This document shows, in pieces, positions 1-11,500 of a stretch of DNA of 64,000 bases. The notes below the pieces were generated by a model. The model did no database searches, was not told the DNA's origin, and saw only the letters and a program-made list of their open reading frames with translations. Origin of the DNA: Coptis chinensis (taxonomy: Eukaryota; Streptophyta; Magnoliopsida; Ranunculales; Ranunculaceae); contig JADFTS010000040.1 of the NCBI GenBank assembly GCA_015680905.1, positions 62,001 through 126,000 of the forward strand, in the 5' to 3' direction. The position numbers and the translations under genes are program-made. The stretch's first letter is position 1; each line of letters starts with the position of its first letter.

Positions 1-332
1 AGAGAGAGTACCTTTACAGAGATACAACCCTGTAAAGAGATAAGAGTGATCTAGTAAGGTGAGAGACCGTAAGGGAGAGATTGTAATCTTCCTTCCCATT
101 TTATTAAGAACTGGCTCTTGTGGAAGTAGGCATCATTGGCGAACCACGGTAAATCTTTGTGTTGTGGTTTGCTTTTCTTTTTTACATTATTATCCATTGT
201 TAATAGTTGTTTAGCGAGTTGGGCATGTTAGTATAGGTAGTTTGTGATATTTGAGATTTATCCGAGTTGAAGTGTGTTCATACAAGTTATCGTGTAGTGG
301 GGAACCGATTGGTATTGGTGTAATCCCCAACA
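1..332 (+). repeat. 5' LTR of the copia element (right-hand part only)
   Basis: This stretch matches 4850-5181 almost base for base and ends in the CA expected of an LTR. The tRNA-Met-like primer-binding site starts two bases later. The beginning of the LTR lies outside the window. Confidence 0.92.
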
Positions 333-3300
333 AGTGGTATCGAGCCTTGGTTAGAATAGCCTAGGGTGTTATCCGAATCTTGGTCGGTGTGTTTGAATGA
401 AATTCCCGAGAGAAGATTTGAGGTTAAATAACTTGTAGAGATGGACCATTCCGTGAACACTCGTTATGATGAGTCCTGAATAGGAAGAACTACACCATCC
501 GGAAAGCCAAGATGGAAGACTTGCTATACTGCAAGGACTTGGCACTTCCCATTGAGAATGAGAGAGTAAAACCGAAAAGACCCATGAGAAATGGTGGAAA
601 AAGCTTGACGTAAAAGCGATTGGATACATTCGACAAAGTGGATTGACGACGATTGTCTTTCACCATGTGGCCCCGAGACTCGACCTTGATCTATGAAAGA
701 AACTTCGAAGACCTTTATGAGAGGAAGTCGGGTGGAAACAAAGTGCTAGTCGTTAAGAAGTTTGCGCATTACGACGAAGTACCAAGAAGGTTCTTCAATG
801 TCCGAGCATCTTAATGAAGTACGTAATATCATCAATCGGATGCATTTGATGAAGATCAATTTGGGAGACGAAGTTGAGGCTTTGTTTCTATTAGGCTCTC
901 TACCCGAAGTTGGGAGACATTAGCGGTTTCTACATGGAGCGCCCGAAGGATGGAATTGTTACCATGGAGATGGCTACCATGTCTTTGTTGAATGAGGAGA
1001 CTAGAAGGAGTGCAAGCAGCGACTCTTCTCACCTCGAGATCCTTTTCACGAGAGAAACGGGAGAGGTCAAAACAGAAAACCATCTCGTTCTAGAGGTGAT
1101 GACGAAGTAAATCTAGGGGTGAAGCTAGAACTCCTAAGGCGAGAGGCAATGTTACTATTGTGCCAAAAGGCCACTTCGTGATATATGAGTGCGAGAACGA
1201 AGAAGGGATGAGAAGAATAACCGTGTACATGAAGACATGGTGCGGAGGAACGGAAACACGTGCGGAGATACTACCGCGCACTAGTCGGCGACCTAGTGGG
1301 AATTGTGTCGGATTGGTGGTGTGTCTTTGTCTTAGTACCTCATGTCGATACGATCTGAGTGGGTGATAGATACTGGGGAGCATCCTATCACGTCACAATC
1401 GCGATGGGAATTCTTCACTACCTACGGTATGGTGAATATGGTGAAGTGAGGATGGGTAACAATGGCGTCGAAGATTATAGGCATTGGAGATGTTCATATA
1501 GAAACCAATGTCGGCTACACCTTGACACTCAAGGATGTAAGACATGTCCCCGACATACGGTTAAGCCTAATTTCGGCCGGAAATTAGATGACGATGGCTT
1601 TGTAAACTCGTTTGGTAACGGGGGTATGGAAACCGAAAGAGGTTCCATTGTAGCGGCCGGAGGAAAGAAAACTTGCTCTCTTTACAAAACACGGGCTAGT
1701 TTGTGTAAAGCGAAGCGAATCTGCGTAAGAAGAAAGCTTCATCCGAATCGTAGCACAAGAGACCGTGGTCACACGGGCATAAAAGGGATGGAAGTTCTTG
1801 CCAAGCAAAAGGCCATGCCGGACATTAAAGGTACACATTTAAATACATGTACTCATCGTTTGGTAGGAAAGCAACAGGGTGTCTTTCCAAAGATTCCCCG
1901 TCTCACGAAAAGGACACCGCCCTCGAGCTAGTGCAATACGCACTTATGTGGTCCTATGAGAGTGAAGTCCCACCGGGGAGCCGTACTTCTTGACATTCAT
2001 TGATGATCGTCAAGAAAGATATGGGCCTATAGTCCGAAGACCAAGGATGAAGTACTTGGCGTGTTTGAGAAATTCCACAAAGATGGTGGAAAGAGAGATG
2101 GGGAAGTTGTTAAAGTGTATTCGCCGGATAATGGGGGTGAGTACATTGGGCCATTTGAAGAGTATTGCCGAGTCATGGGATTCGTCATGAGCGCACCGTT
2201 CCCAAGACACCGCAACGAGAATGGAATAGCGAGAGAATGAACCGCACCATTGTAGAGGGATGAGATGCATGCTATCTCACCTAAGCTACCTAGAAGCTCT
2301 TGGGTAGAAGCAATCGCGTCTGTACCGTGCATGTGATCAACTGTCGCCGGCAAAAGCCTCAATAGTGATTATCCGAGAGAGTATGGTCGGTGAGATGTTG
2401 ATTATGGATACTTGAGGGTATTTGGGTGCAGGGCATTTGTGCATATTCCGAAGGATGAGAGATCCAAGCTTGATGACAAAGCCAAGCAGTGCATTTTTCT
2501 GGGTTATGGAGATGAAAAGTTTGGTTACAAACTCTATGATCCGATTAACAAGAAGGTGATCCGAAGTCGAGATGTTGTGTTCTTAGAAGACCAAACCATA
2601 GCAGACTTTGAGGAGGGTGAGAAGCTACATGCTTTCACCAATGATCTTGTTGATTCAGAACCAGAAGTTCCTACTGTGGAACGTGCAGAAGGCATTGAGA
2701 ATGCAGAGAACCATGAGTTTGAAGCTCATGATGAGAATCCTATTGCTCATGATGGGATAGAACCTATTGGTATAGAAGATGCAGATGAGATGCATGAACC
2801 ACCACCGAGCAAGCGTAAGTGCATACTCACGAGGCACCGGCCAGATGGGGCAAGGAGGTCCGACAGAGGGAGACTAGCTTCAACCGGTATCCACCACATA
2901 ATCACGTGCTACTATCGGATGGTGGAGAACCTATGTACTATCAAGAGGCACTTGAAGGTACGCACAAAGAAAAGTGGTTGAAGGACATGCATGACGAGAT
3001 GGATTCTTTGCATAAGAATCACACTTATGAAGTTAGTTGAGAAACCCACGGGGAGAAAAGTTCTCAAGAATAAGTGGATATACAAAGTCAAGCATGAGGA
3101 GAACAATCCTCACCCAAGGCATAAAGCTTGCCTTGTTGTGAAGGGATTCGGTCAAAGGAAAGGAATCGACTTTGATGAGATTTTCTCTCCCAGAAGGAAG
3201 ATGACTTCTATCCGGGTGGTATTGGGTATGACCGCAAGTATGAACCTAGAGGTTGAAGCGGCTAGATGTTAAGGCGACTTTTCTTCATGGAGACCTTGAA

Positions 3301-4532
3301 GAAGATGCATGTCTACATGGACCCGACCCGGAGGGTTTGAGGTCAAAGGCAAGGAGCACCTAGTATGCAAGCGATAAAAAGAGCTTGTATGGGTTGAAGC
3401 AAGCACCGAGACGATGGTACATAAAGTTTGATTCCTTTATGGCGAAACAAGGATACAAGAAGTCCGCTTAGATCATTGTCGCTTTGTTCGAGATTTCCGG
3501 ATGGGGATTTCATAGTGCTATTGTCAGATGTGGATGATATGTTGATAGTTGGCCCAAACATCAACAAGATATCCAAGATGAAGAAAGACTTGAGTAAGTC
3601 CTTTGAGATGAAGGATTTGGGTCAAGCAAAGCGGATACTTGGGATGCGGATCACTTCGTGTGAAAGAGTGGAAAGTTGTGGCTTTCAAGAAAGCTACATT
3701 GAGAAGGTGTTGAAGAGATTCAACATGGATCAAAGCGCCCGCCGGTTGTCCGCTTCCGGCCGGCCCGTTCGCATGACCAAAGAGATGTGTCCTAAAGGGT
3801 GAGCATGAGCAGAGTCGGATGGAAAAAGATTCCTTATGCATCCGCAAATGGGGCGCTTTGATGTATGTCATGGTGTGTACTAGACCGGATATTGCTTTTC
3901 GCCGTTGGGGTGGTAAGCGATTTCAACCGGGTAAAGAGCATTGGGAAGGTGTTAAGTGGATATTGAGATATCTCAAAGGCACTTCCAAATCATGTTTGTG
4001 CTTTGGTGGAAGTAAGCCCTTACTTGAAGGCTACACCGATGCGACATGGCGGTGATGTTGACTCGATGAAGTCCACCTCCGTTATCCGGTTACTTTTGCG
4101 GGGGGAGCGGTTTCTTGGCAATCTAAGTTGCAAAAGTGTGTTGCCCTCTCCACTACGAAGTTTAAGTATATTGCAGCCAATCGAAAGTTGCAAAGAGTTG
4201 CTATGGATGAAGAGGTTCTTCGACGAACTAGGGCTAAAGCGTAAACGGTTTGTAGTTCTATGTGACGGTCGAGGCCATCCACTTGAGCAAGAATCCGAAG
4301 TTTTCATTCTAGATCCAAGCACATACACGTCGCGTTATCATTGGATTAGAGAAGTACTTTCGAGGACAAGCATTTGTGTATCGAGAAGATCCATACCGAC
4401 AAGAACGGGTTCTGATATGATGACCAAAGTCTTACCGAAGGTAAAGTTTGATGTTTGTTGTGCTATTGCCGGAATGGCGACACACTCCTCCGCTGATTTG
4501 GCAATTGCATGGAGGTATCCCCCCGCTCGATT

Positions 4533-5181
4533 TGTTAGGAGGGATTGATGAGTTATCCCTCACATGAGGAGAGAAAACAGAGCCGACGCCGAAGCTTAAT
4601 TCGGCATTGCACAAAGTCGAAGGCCGCGCCGCCAGGATGAAGCGACTTCGCCGAGTTCCGATAGAATAGAGGCGACCAGCGCCATATAGGGCGACTTCAT
4701 CATATAGAGCGCCAGTTCGAGTCTAATTTCCGTGGGCCTTGCTACAGTACCCGCGAAATTTGGTTTTTGGAGATAAAAACCAAAATCAAGGTTTTGGAAA
4801 ACCTAACCAAACAAGTCAGAAGGATTGGAATCCAGACTAAAACAAAGAGAGAGTACCTTTACAGAGATACAACCCTGTAAAGAGATAAGAGTGATCTAGT
4901 AAGGTGAGAGACTGTAAGGAGATATTGTAATCTTCCTTCCCATTTTATTAAGAACTGGCTCTTGTGGAAGTAGGCATCATTGGCCGAACCACGGTAAATC
5001 TTTGTGTTGTGGTTTGCTTTTACCGCTTTTACATTATTATCATTGTTAATAGTTGTTTAGCGAAGTTGGGCATGTTAGTATAGGTAGTTTGTGATATTTG
5101 AGATTTATCTGGAGTTGAAGTGTGTTCATACAAGTTATCTGTGTAGTGGGGAACCGATTGGTATTGGTGTAATCCCCAACA
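4533..5181 (+). repeat. 3' LTR of the copia element
   Basis: The repeat starts with TGTTAGGAGGG and ends with CCCCAACA, giving the TG...CA ends of an LTR and a length of about 649 bases. The right end is firm because it matches the end of the 5' LTR at 332. The left end is inferred from the TG start, because the matching 5' LTR start is off the window. The target duplication would begin with CACCC at 5182; its left partner is outside the window. Confidence 0.82.
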
Positions 5182-6109
5182 CACCCGCACCTCCATTACC
5201 TGGGTTGCCAATAGAGGAGCCATCTAGGTGATTCGTGTAAAGTGAAATGAACTAATATAGAATAAAAAATTGCGGGTATGGAAGTCCAAAGATAGAGTGT
5301 ACGCCATGATGAATCCTTATTTAGATAAGCTATGGCTGGTAATGATAAGAATCCAAATGCAAAAGTAAAGAATCCTATTATCCCGACCTCGCCATGACAT
5401 TGTTTCCCAACAAGCTCTGTCGATAGAACTAGTGCACATGTACCAATTGTCGCACGTTCAAACCCAGTAATGAATCTCAAGGCTAAGCAAATACAACAAG
5501 TTCTAAACCTGTACCAAGAACGTTGATTTAAATTGTTTCCTTATGAGTAGTCCCTTCATTGAGTTGTTGAACCGTTACCTGGGCTTGTTTAACTCCCCTC
5601 ACAACAGTTGCAACACCTACCAAAGACATGATTAGACATGAAAGAACAAGCAAGTTCTTGCAACCGAGGGACGAGTCAGCCAGAGTGGCTAGAAGTAGTC
5701 CACCCATTAGAGAACCAATGAAGAAAGATGAAGTGGGTAGACCAGAAATGAAAGGGCCTACACACGCTAGATCCCACTCTGAGATTAGGCTTGTGTCGAC
5801 TGGGACATTCTAAGCCCACGAAGTCTTTGGTAACTGGCATTGATTCACCGATGAGCTACATGACTCTGTTGCGTCTAGGTGAATGCAATGCCAAGCCGGT
5901 GCGGCCTGAGTGAAAACACTGATGAAGGCCTGTTCTGCATCAAAAAGCCATGCAAAAGATACAAGGACAGCCTGCAAGAATTGATTCCACCCAATTCTCC
6001 CCAAGCACAGTTCAATTACTTCATCTACAGATGAAAATTGTTTTTCTAGTAGGGGTGCTTCAGATTGGACCGTGTCGGATTGGGAGAGGAGGGGTAATGG
6101 ATCGGCCAT
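5182..6109 (-). pseudogene. Organic cation/carnitine transporter (OCT-type MFS) pseudogene, truncated
   Basis: On the minus strand, translation from 6109 begins MADPLPLLSQ. It continues with the plant OCT N-terminal signature, including CLGRIGWNQFLQAVLVSFAW and a first membrane helix followed by FDAEQAFISVF. A second part (about 5800-5560) reads ISEWDLACVGPF and then a membrane helix with GSLMGGLLLATLADS, matching the MFS loop 2-3 region. A third part (5480-5200) gives ITGFERATIGT and later LHESPRWLL, the family's conserved ESPRWL. The frame has a TAG where a tryptophan is expected near 5811 and a frame change between about 5590 and 5490. It then stops at the copia insertion at 5182. The C-terminal half, if it survives, lies beyond the left edge. 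Functional relatives are plasma or vacuolar membrane transporters; this copy should be dead. Confidence 0.88.
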
Positions 6110-6274
6110 ATTGGTGTGTATAGTACACCTCTGTGATGATTGTGGTAGTGTACGTGTATATCTTGTACTGAGAGGAAGAATATAATAGATTGAAGCAGCT
6201 TTATGCAGTTGTCAATTACTGATTGAAATTTCAACTTGCTGTAGGAACCACAACTTGAAAATATTCTTGTGCGT

Positions 6275-6440
6275 TTTTTTTTTTGATTGGCAAGCCTGTT
6301 TTAAAACGAGATCAGTAACTCATTGGTGCGGCCGGACCTCTGGTATCATCAGTCATCACCCAAAGGTTTTACCAACTTTGCTAGTTGGCACCTGCAAATG
6401 TGTGGGCAAACCTGTTTTTAATGAGATCAGCAACTCAATA
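6275..6440 (-). mobile_element. SINE-like short retroposon, copy A
   Basis: This stretch is closely related to 28550-28746. Both begin on the plus strand with a run of T followed by ATTGGCAAGCCTG, so read on the minus strand each ends in an A tail, as retroposons do. Inside each copy the segment GGCAAGCCTGTTTT plus GAGATCAG occurs twice, about 120 bases apart. A short hairpin (6372-6388) is shared. No convincing target duplication is seen for this copy. No coding capacity. Confidence 0.6.
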
Positions 6441-6974
6441 GTGCGCAGGCGGGTTCTCCACATTGAATGCGACTTTCGCCTGTAGCAAGCAAACATTGAC
6501 AGCACAACGTAGTGTTTTCTGCATGGTTTTCTGAACAGTCGTCCTTGTAGTCTTATCATCTTCAACTATATATTAACACCATTCGGACTGGAGGTGTTGA
6601 TGACGAAGAATCAACTGATTGCTTTCCTTTCTTCATAATCTGAAAAGTAGACCCAAAAAAATTGAGAATGCAGCGCAGCTACACCATCAAGCTCTATTAT
6701 CTTCATTGCTATTGCTAAAGGATTAGAAATGTCTAATAAGAACATGAGCAACAAGAAAATAGTGGTGCATGCATGAGTGTGACTCTTCTCTGGTATAAGT
6801 ATATAGGATTATCAATGGTAACACTAGTTTAACTTGGAGAACAAAACACTTAGTAAAAAAAATCGTCTCACAAACTCAATCATTCGAGGGGCTCATGACT
6901 CGGAATATCTACAGGGAATCGAACTTAGTTGCGGACTCTATATAAGTATACGTAGAGGTTGCTCGCTCCAAAAA

Positions 6975-7028
6975 AGATGTTTTTGTGCACAAAATCCAGC
7001 CAAGTACTTTACCAAGATACCTTGCTTC
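6975..7028 (+). pseudogene. Annexin exon fragment
   Basis: The translation contains AQNPAKYFTK, close to [10 protein letters not shown] encoded by exon 5 of the intact annexin gene near 30850-30876. The DNA match runs on through the splice donor into CCTTG, so a genomic copy is more likely than a spliced message. Only about 50 bases are recognisable. It is a relic and has no function on its own. Confidence 0.5.
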
Positions 7029-7644
7029 ATACAATTTTAAAAATGTGCACATTATGCTATTGAAGAGCTTGTAATTTGATAGCATATATTGTCCGTCTAT
7101 GAAGTTTTTATATGTACACATATATAGAAGCACATCAAAACTATTATATGTACTGAAAGTTGTTTCTCCAATGTATATTTAACAGAATTCCTGGTTAATA
7201 ACTCATCGTCAACTACAAGGACCATGGGGGCTGTGGAGGTGTTGATGAAGAGGCACCTGGTGTCCTGGTGATTGCCTTTCTTCATTATCCTGAAAAGGAG
7301 CACAAAAGAAAAAATAAATAATATGAAACGAACTTACATAGAGAGGTTAATGGGAACAACGCAACGCAAAGCAAAATGTGGCGGCAATTACAATTGGCTT
7401 AGCTTCTTTCCTTCTGACGCAATTGACTTCTTCCCTGCTTGCTTATGTTTCCTTCTGACGCACGCAATGTTCTCCTAGGCGCTTATATAACCGTCAATTG
7501 CATATTTATGTTTCTTTAAAAATAATAATAAAATTTAAGAGTTTTTTCATAAATGTTAGCATATTTTCAATTTATTATATCAAATTTATTTTTATTATTT
7601 ATTTTTAATATTATTATTATTTACTAGTATACTGCTATGCTAGT

Positions 7645-7890
7645 GGGGGCGTGAGCGGAGAGGGAGAGGGAGAAGAAAGAGATGAAGAATGAGGACAGAC
7701 GAAAACCAACCAAATGAATTTTTGCAGCATAAGTGGAGGTGGAGAAGAGAGAGAGAGATGAGTTTGTAGTGGGAAGAGATGAGTTTGTGGTGGGGAGAGA
7801 GAGAGTTGGGTTTGGTTGAGAAGGAAAGGGGATAGAGAGAGTAGAAGAGGACAGACAGAAACCAACCAAAATATTTTTTGGGCCACACAT
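7645..7890. repeat. GA-rich imperfect tandem repeat
   Basis: GAGGACAGACGAAAACCAAC at 7691 recurs as GAGGACAGACAGAAACCAAC at about 7847, a period near 156 bases, with GA-rich simple sequence between. Open frames here are low in complexity and look spurious. Confidence 0.55.
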
Positions 7891-8062
7891 CTCCATCAGG
7901 CGAACGTTCAATTTCCATTCACTGATAAAAAAATAAAATAATTTAAAGAGATAATAAAATAAATATTTGATTAAATTTTAATTAACTATAATTAATCAAT
8001 AATTATAAAGTAGTAGGTCTTTAGTGAATAGGTGTTTAGGAGAATTTTCGCTCGTAAGCACA

Positions 8063-8063
<1 letters not shown>

Positions 8064-8099
<36 letters not shown>

Positions 8100-8135
8100 G
8101 GTTCCGTTTACAACACTTTTTATACAACGTTTTAT

Positions 8136-8170
<35 letters not shown>

Positions 8171-8212
8171 GGTTCCGTTTACAACACTTTTTATACAACG
8201 TTTTATACAATT
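8064..8212. repeat. Duplicated unit of TA microsatellite plus 43-bp unique segment
   Basis: A run of TA (about 8065-8096) and a 43-base segment starting GTAGGTTCCGTTTACAACAC are followed by a second TA run (about 8140-8167) and the same 43-base segment, essentially unchanged. The unit is about 70 bases. Confidence 0.85.
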
Positions 8213-8283
8213 CTATTTATACAACGTTGCGGAGAGGTAAAATTAGTGCCTTGTTTTTCCTTTTTATATAGGTAGTGAGAGTC

Positions 8284-8390
8284 TTAGGGTTAGGGTTTTG
8301 CGTGCTTGGGCTTCTAGTCGGGCCTGGGCCCAACAATTCTATTCAATTTATTCCTAAGAGTGGAACTTGGGCCGGGTTAGCCCAAACCCG
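8284..8390 (+). promoter_or_regulatory. Telo-box and site II motifs in the ALG10 promoter
   Basis: TTAGGGTTAGGGTTTT at 8284-8299 is a double telo-box (AAACCCTAA on the other strand). It is followed by TGGGCC-type site II motifs at about 8325-8330 and 8368-8373 and GCCCA near 8380. In plants this pair of motifs is common in promoters of housekeeping and translation-related genes. It lies 120-225 bases upstream of the ALG10 start codon. Use by this gene is inferred. Confidence 0.6.
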
Positions 8391-8509
8391 ATAGGCTAAA
8401 ACCTGATTTTTGTTGTTCATGGCTAACAGTGATCCATTTTTGTAAAATCAAACCAATAAGAAAATTGAGATTGATTAATTTGTTTGCGGGAAAGAAAAGA
8501 AAAGGAGAG

Positions 8510-11500
8510 ATGAGTAGATTGGCAGTGGGAGTGATGGTGAGCATGTGGGTAATTCCATTATCGTTACTAGTTAATCATATTGTCCCAGACCCATACATGG
8601 TAACTGTCTAATCTCTTGAGCGTTGTAAGAGTTTAAATTGTTTTTTTTAATGATATTTGAATTTGCAGGATGAGATATTCCACATTCCTCAAGCACAACA
8701 GTATTGCAGAGGCAATTTCAAGACCTGGGATCCCATGATCACTACTCCCCCTGGCCTGTCAGTTAAATACAATTAAATATTAATCATTTTTCATACTGGC
8801 AATTATGAAACGCTTGCTTCTGGAACTAATTGGAAATTGTTTTAATAATTAGATCAATGTGATTAGATGCAGCTTGTAATTTTAAATCTATGTTACGCAT
8901 GTTTTCAAATTACCTAGTATTAATTTTCTGTCAACGCGGTGATGCATATATGGGTAAATTCTTTCATATTAGGGTCTGTTTCTTTAACAGATTGGTTGTT
9001 AGTTATACATATATTTTCGCATCACTTTGAGTCTATCTATAACAGTATCAATTAAACTGCGTTTGTTGAACTTGTAGAGTTTGTTTGGATTTGTTCTAAT
9101 TTCTAGTGTTATAGAACATATTAACTGGGAGGTGTCAACTATATTAGCTTGTAAAGTTTGTGGGAATTGTTACCACATATGCAGGTTCACAACCCTGAAC
9201 TGTCATCAGATTCACGATGCAGATATTGTTACAGCAATTTTTTTTAATTTTTTTCTGCTTTTCTTCTTTTTATATGTTTATGCTTTCTTATAACTGTTGC
9301 AGGTACTTTCTTTCACTTGGCTATGTCGCTTCTTTGTTTCCCGGAATGTTTTGTACAGAGTTAGTTTCTTCATTTTCTGAAATTTGCACTGCTGCAACTC
9401 TTCGCTCAATCAATGGTGTCTTGGCTATCATCTGTAGCCTTCTTGTATATGAGATTCTTACCCTGTCAAGACCAGCTCTTAGTAGAAGAGATGCAGCTTT
9501 ACATACAATAGTCTTATCCTTGTACCCACTCAATTGGTTCTTCACTTTTCTGTACTATACAGATGTAGCTTCACTAACCATAGTGCTTGCTATGTACCTT
9601 ACTTGTCTGAAGCAGCGTTTTCAGCTTAGTGCACTGGTAAAGTGGTAAATGCAACATTCTTTATTCCCTTGGAAACATGGATAATATACTTGTTTCATTT
9701 CTGAAGGATTAAGAACTTTCTATATAATCGTCTTGTTACTTTGCAAGTACATCATCCTAGAAACATCAAGGATGGATAGTATACTTAATTAATTTTGATT
9801 ATTTTTTATAACATATATTATCCTAGTTCATTAAGGGGATCTCAAGTCTCCGTTGTTGTATTACCTCCACACAATCAATGAATTTTCCTTTAGCAGAGTG
9901 TAACTTGTCCTCTGACCAAGCTCTAGCAATATTCAGTCACTTTGTTAAACTAGGCCTTCCTTTTATCTTTGCATAGTGAAGTAGGTCATTTATTTACTTA
10001 GGCCAACAGGCTGGAATCTAGTTTTTTTTAACATTTTGTAACTTATCTCTGAAGATAAAACTATCTTTGGATGGATATAGATTGACTCCCCCCCCCGAAC
10101 CAATATTACTGTTTTCCTTTTTCAGTTGGGAGTTCATTGAGTGAGGATTGTAGTGTAGAGGCATTTTTATTTTTTATTTTTTAGGTGTTTTGATATTTTG
10201 TTTTTTTTACTATTTTTAGTTCTTCTTCACGTTTTCTTTGTAGCTGCCACTTTTTTCCTATCATTCTGTAGGAAGTTAATTTTTTGCATCTTCAAGTACA
10301 TGCATACACAGTGGTTTAATTGGAGTTTTTTGTATATTAAGAACCTAAATAAAGAAATGAACATCTGGACAATATAATGAATTAACATGGTAGTCTTGGT
10401 TTTAGGTCTTTTGCATAATTGAATGGAGATTATATGTATTATCAAGAGATAAGGAACAGACTAACAATAAGAAGTTCCAAAGAGAAAAATTGTGAAGTTT
10501 CTCAGTTCCACTGGACTTGGTTTCATTTCACTTGGATCCTAAGAGCTTTTATGTGTAAACAGAGATTCTTAGAAATTGGAACTCCTCAAAGAGAGGGAAA
10601 AAAAAATATAATATATATATTATATCATCGTCAAGTTCATGTCTGGTCATAAAGGAGATCAGGGGACATGAGATCATTAATAAAATAGCCCTAATGTGTT
10701 GCTAAAATCTACTTTTACACGAATTTTTTTGCCACTCTGAAGTCCAAACTAACCTAATATTCTCACCCTCTCTGCAGCTTGCAGCCTTGGCAATATTGAT
10801 TCGGCAAACAAATGTTGTGTGGATGGTCTTTGTTGCTTGCAGCGGGATTTCTAATTATATATTGCCCTCACACTGCAAGGGACCTACTCAACCAGATGAT
10901 CATTTTGTATCAACCAGTAAAATTGAAGGATTGGTTGACAAAAAAAGTGTGAATGTAGGCCCTTTGAGAAATAGGAAGTCCGATAGTTCTATTGATGCTG
11001 CCAACCATTCTGTGTCCATGAGTACCTCTTCACAGCATCTTGTCCCAGGTTTATTTATATTCTTCATAACTGTAGTTTGCCCAGCTGTGTTGATGTTATG
11101 CATTTTTATTAGCTGTCTGTGTAACTGTAGTTTGTTCCATATAGGATGGGGTTATATGTGCTTGTATAGCCCTTGTACTTACATCAGCTATGATTTCCTG
11201 ATGTGTGTGTTGTAAAATGTCATCTCATTTTATCTATGTTACATGGACATGCCATATTTTAAAAATAATCCATGTCAGATACGTATCCATGTGTCCATGT
11301 CGGACACATATTGTATATGATTGAGCTCAATTTTTAATATTTTCACTGTGTCAGACACTTCATATCTGTGTCGGATACAGACACACGTATCCGTGTCAAT
11401 GTAACTTAGCATTTTATTAATCACAAGCTTGCTGCATCATTTGTTTTAGCTCTTCTTGTGTTCATCTGTACATCAGCTGATATATCTCCATCAAGTTCAG

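Larger units (their letters stand above)
1..5181 (+). mobile_element. Ty1/copia LTR retrotransposon, broken, 5' LTR cut by window edge
   Basis: Two direct long terminal repeats flank an internal region in the gene order of Ty1/copia elements. A primer-binding site resembling the plant initiator tRNA-Met type follows the 5' LTR at about 335-352. Recognisable parts in order are a gag-like stretch (about 400-1150), a protease-like region (about 1350-1650), integrase and its C-terminal part (about 1750-2640), reverse transcriptase (about 2930-3800) and RNase H (about 3990-4500). Integrase before reverse transcriptase is the copia order. The coding region is broken many times, at least a dozen, so this is a fossil copy. 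The two LTRs remain very similar over the shared 332 bases, which suggests a fairly recent insertion. The element sits in a transporter pseudogene. The lineage within copia was not determined. Confidence 0.93.
6110..8509. other. Intergenic repeat debris upstream of ALG10
   Basis: No intact gene is visible. The block holds a SINE-like repeat (6275-6440), a short annexin-like exon fragment (about 6975-7028), two diverged copies of a short segment (about 6588-6660 and 7230-7310), a GA-rich imperfect tandem repeat (7645-7890), a duplicated TA microsatellite unit (8064-8212) and the presumed ALG10 promoter (8284-8509). Confidence 0.7.

Noticed and set aside
7624-7918. Overlapping minus-strand frames rich in Ser, Leu and Pro
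   Set aside because: They arise from the GA-rich repeat and are open in several frames at once.
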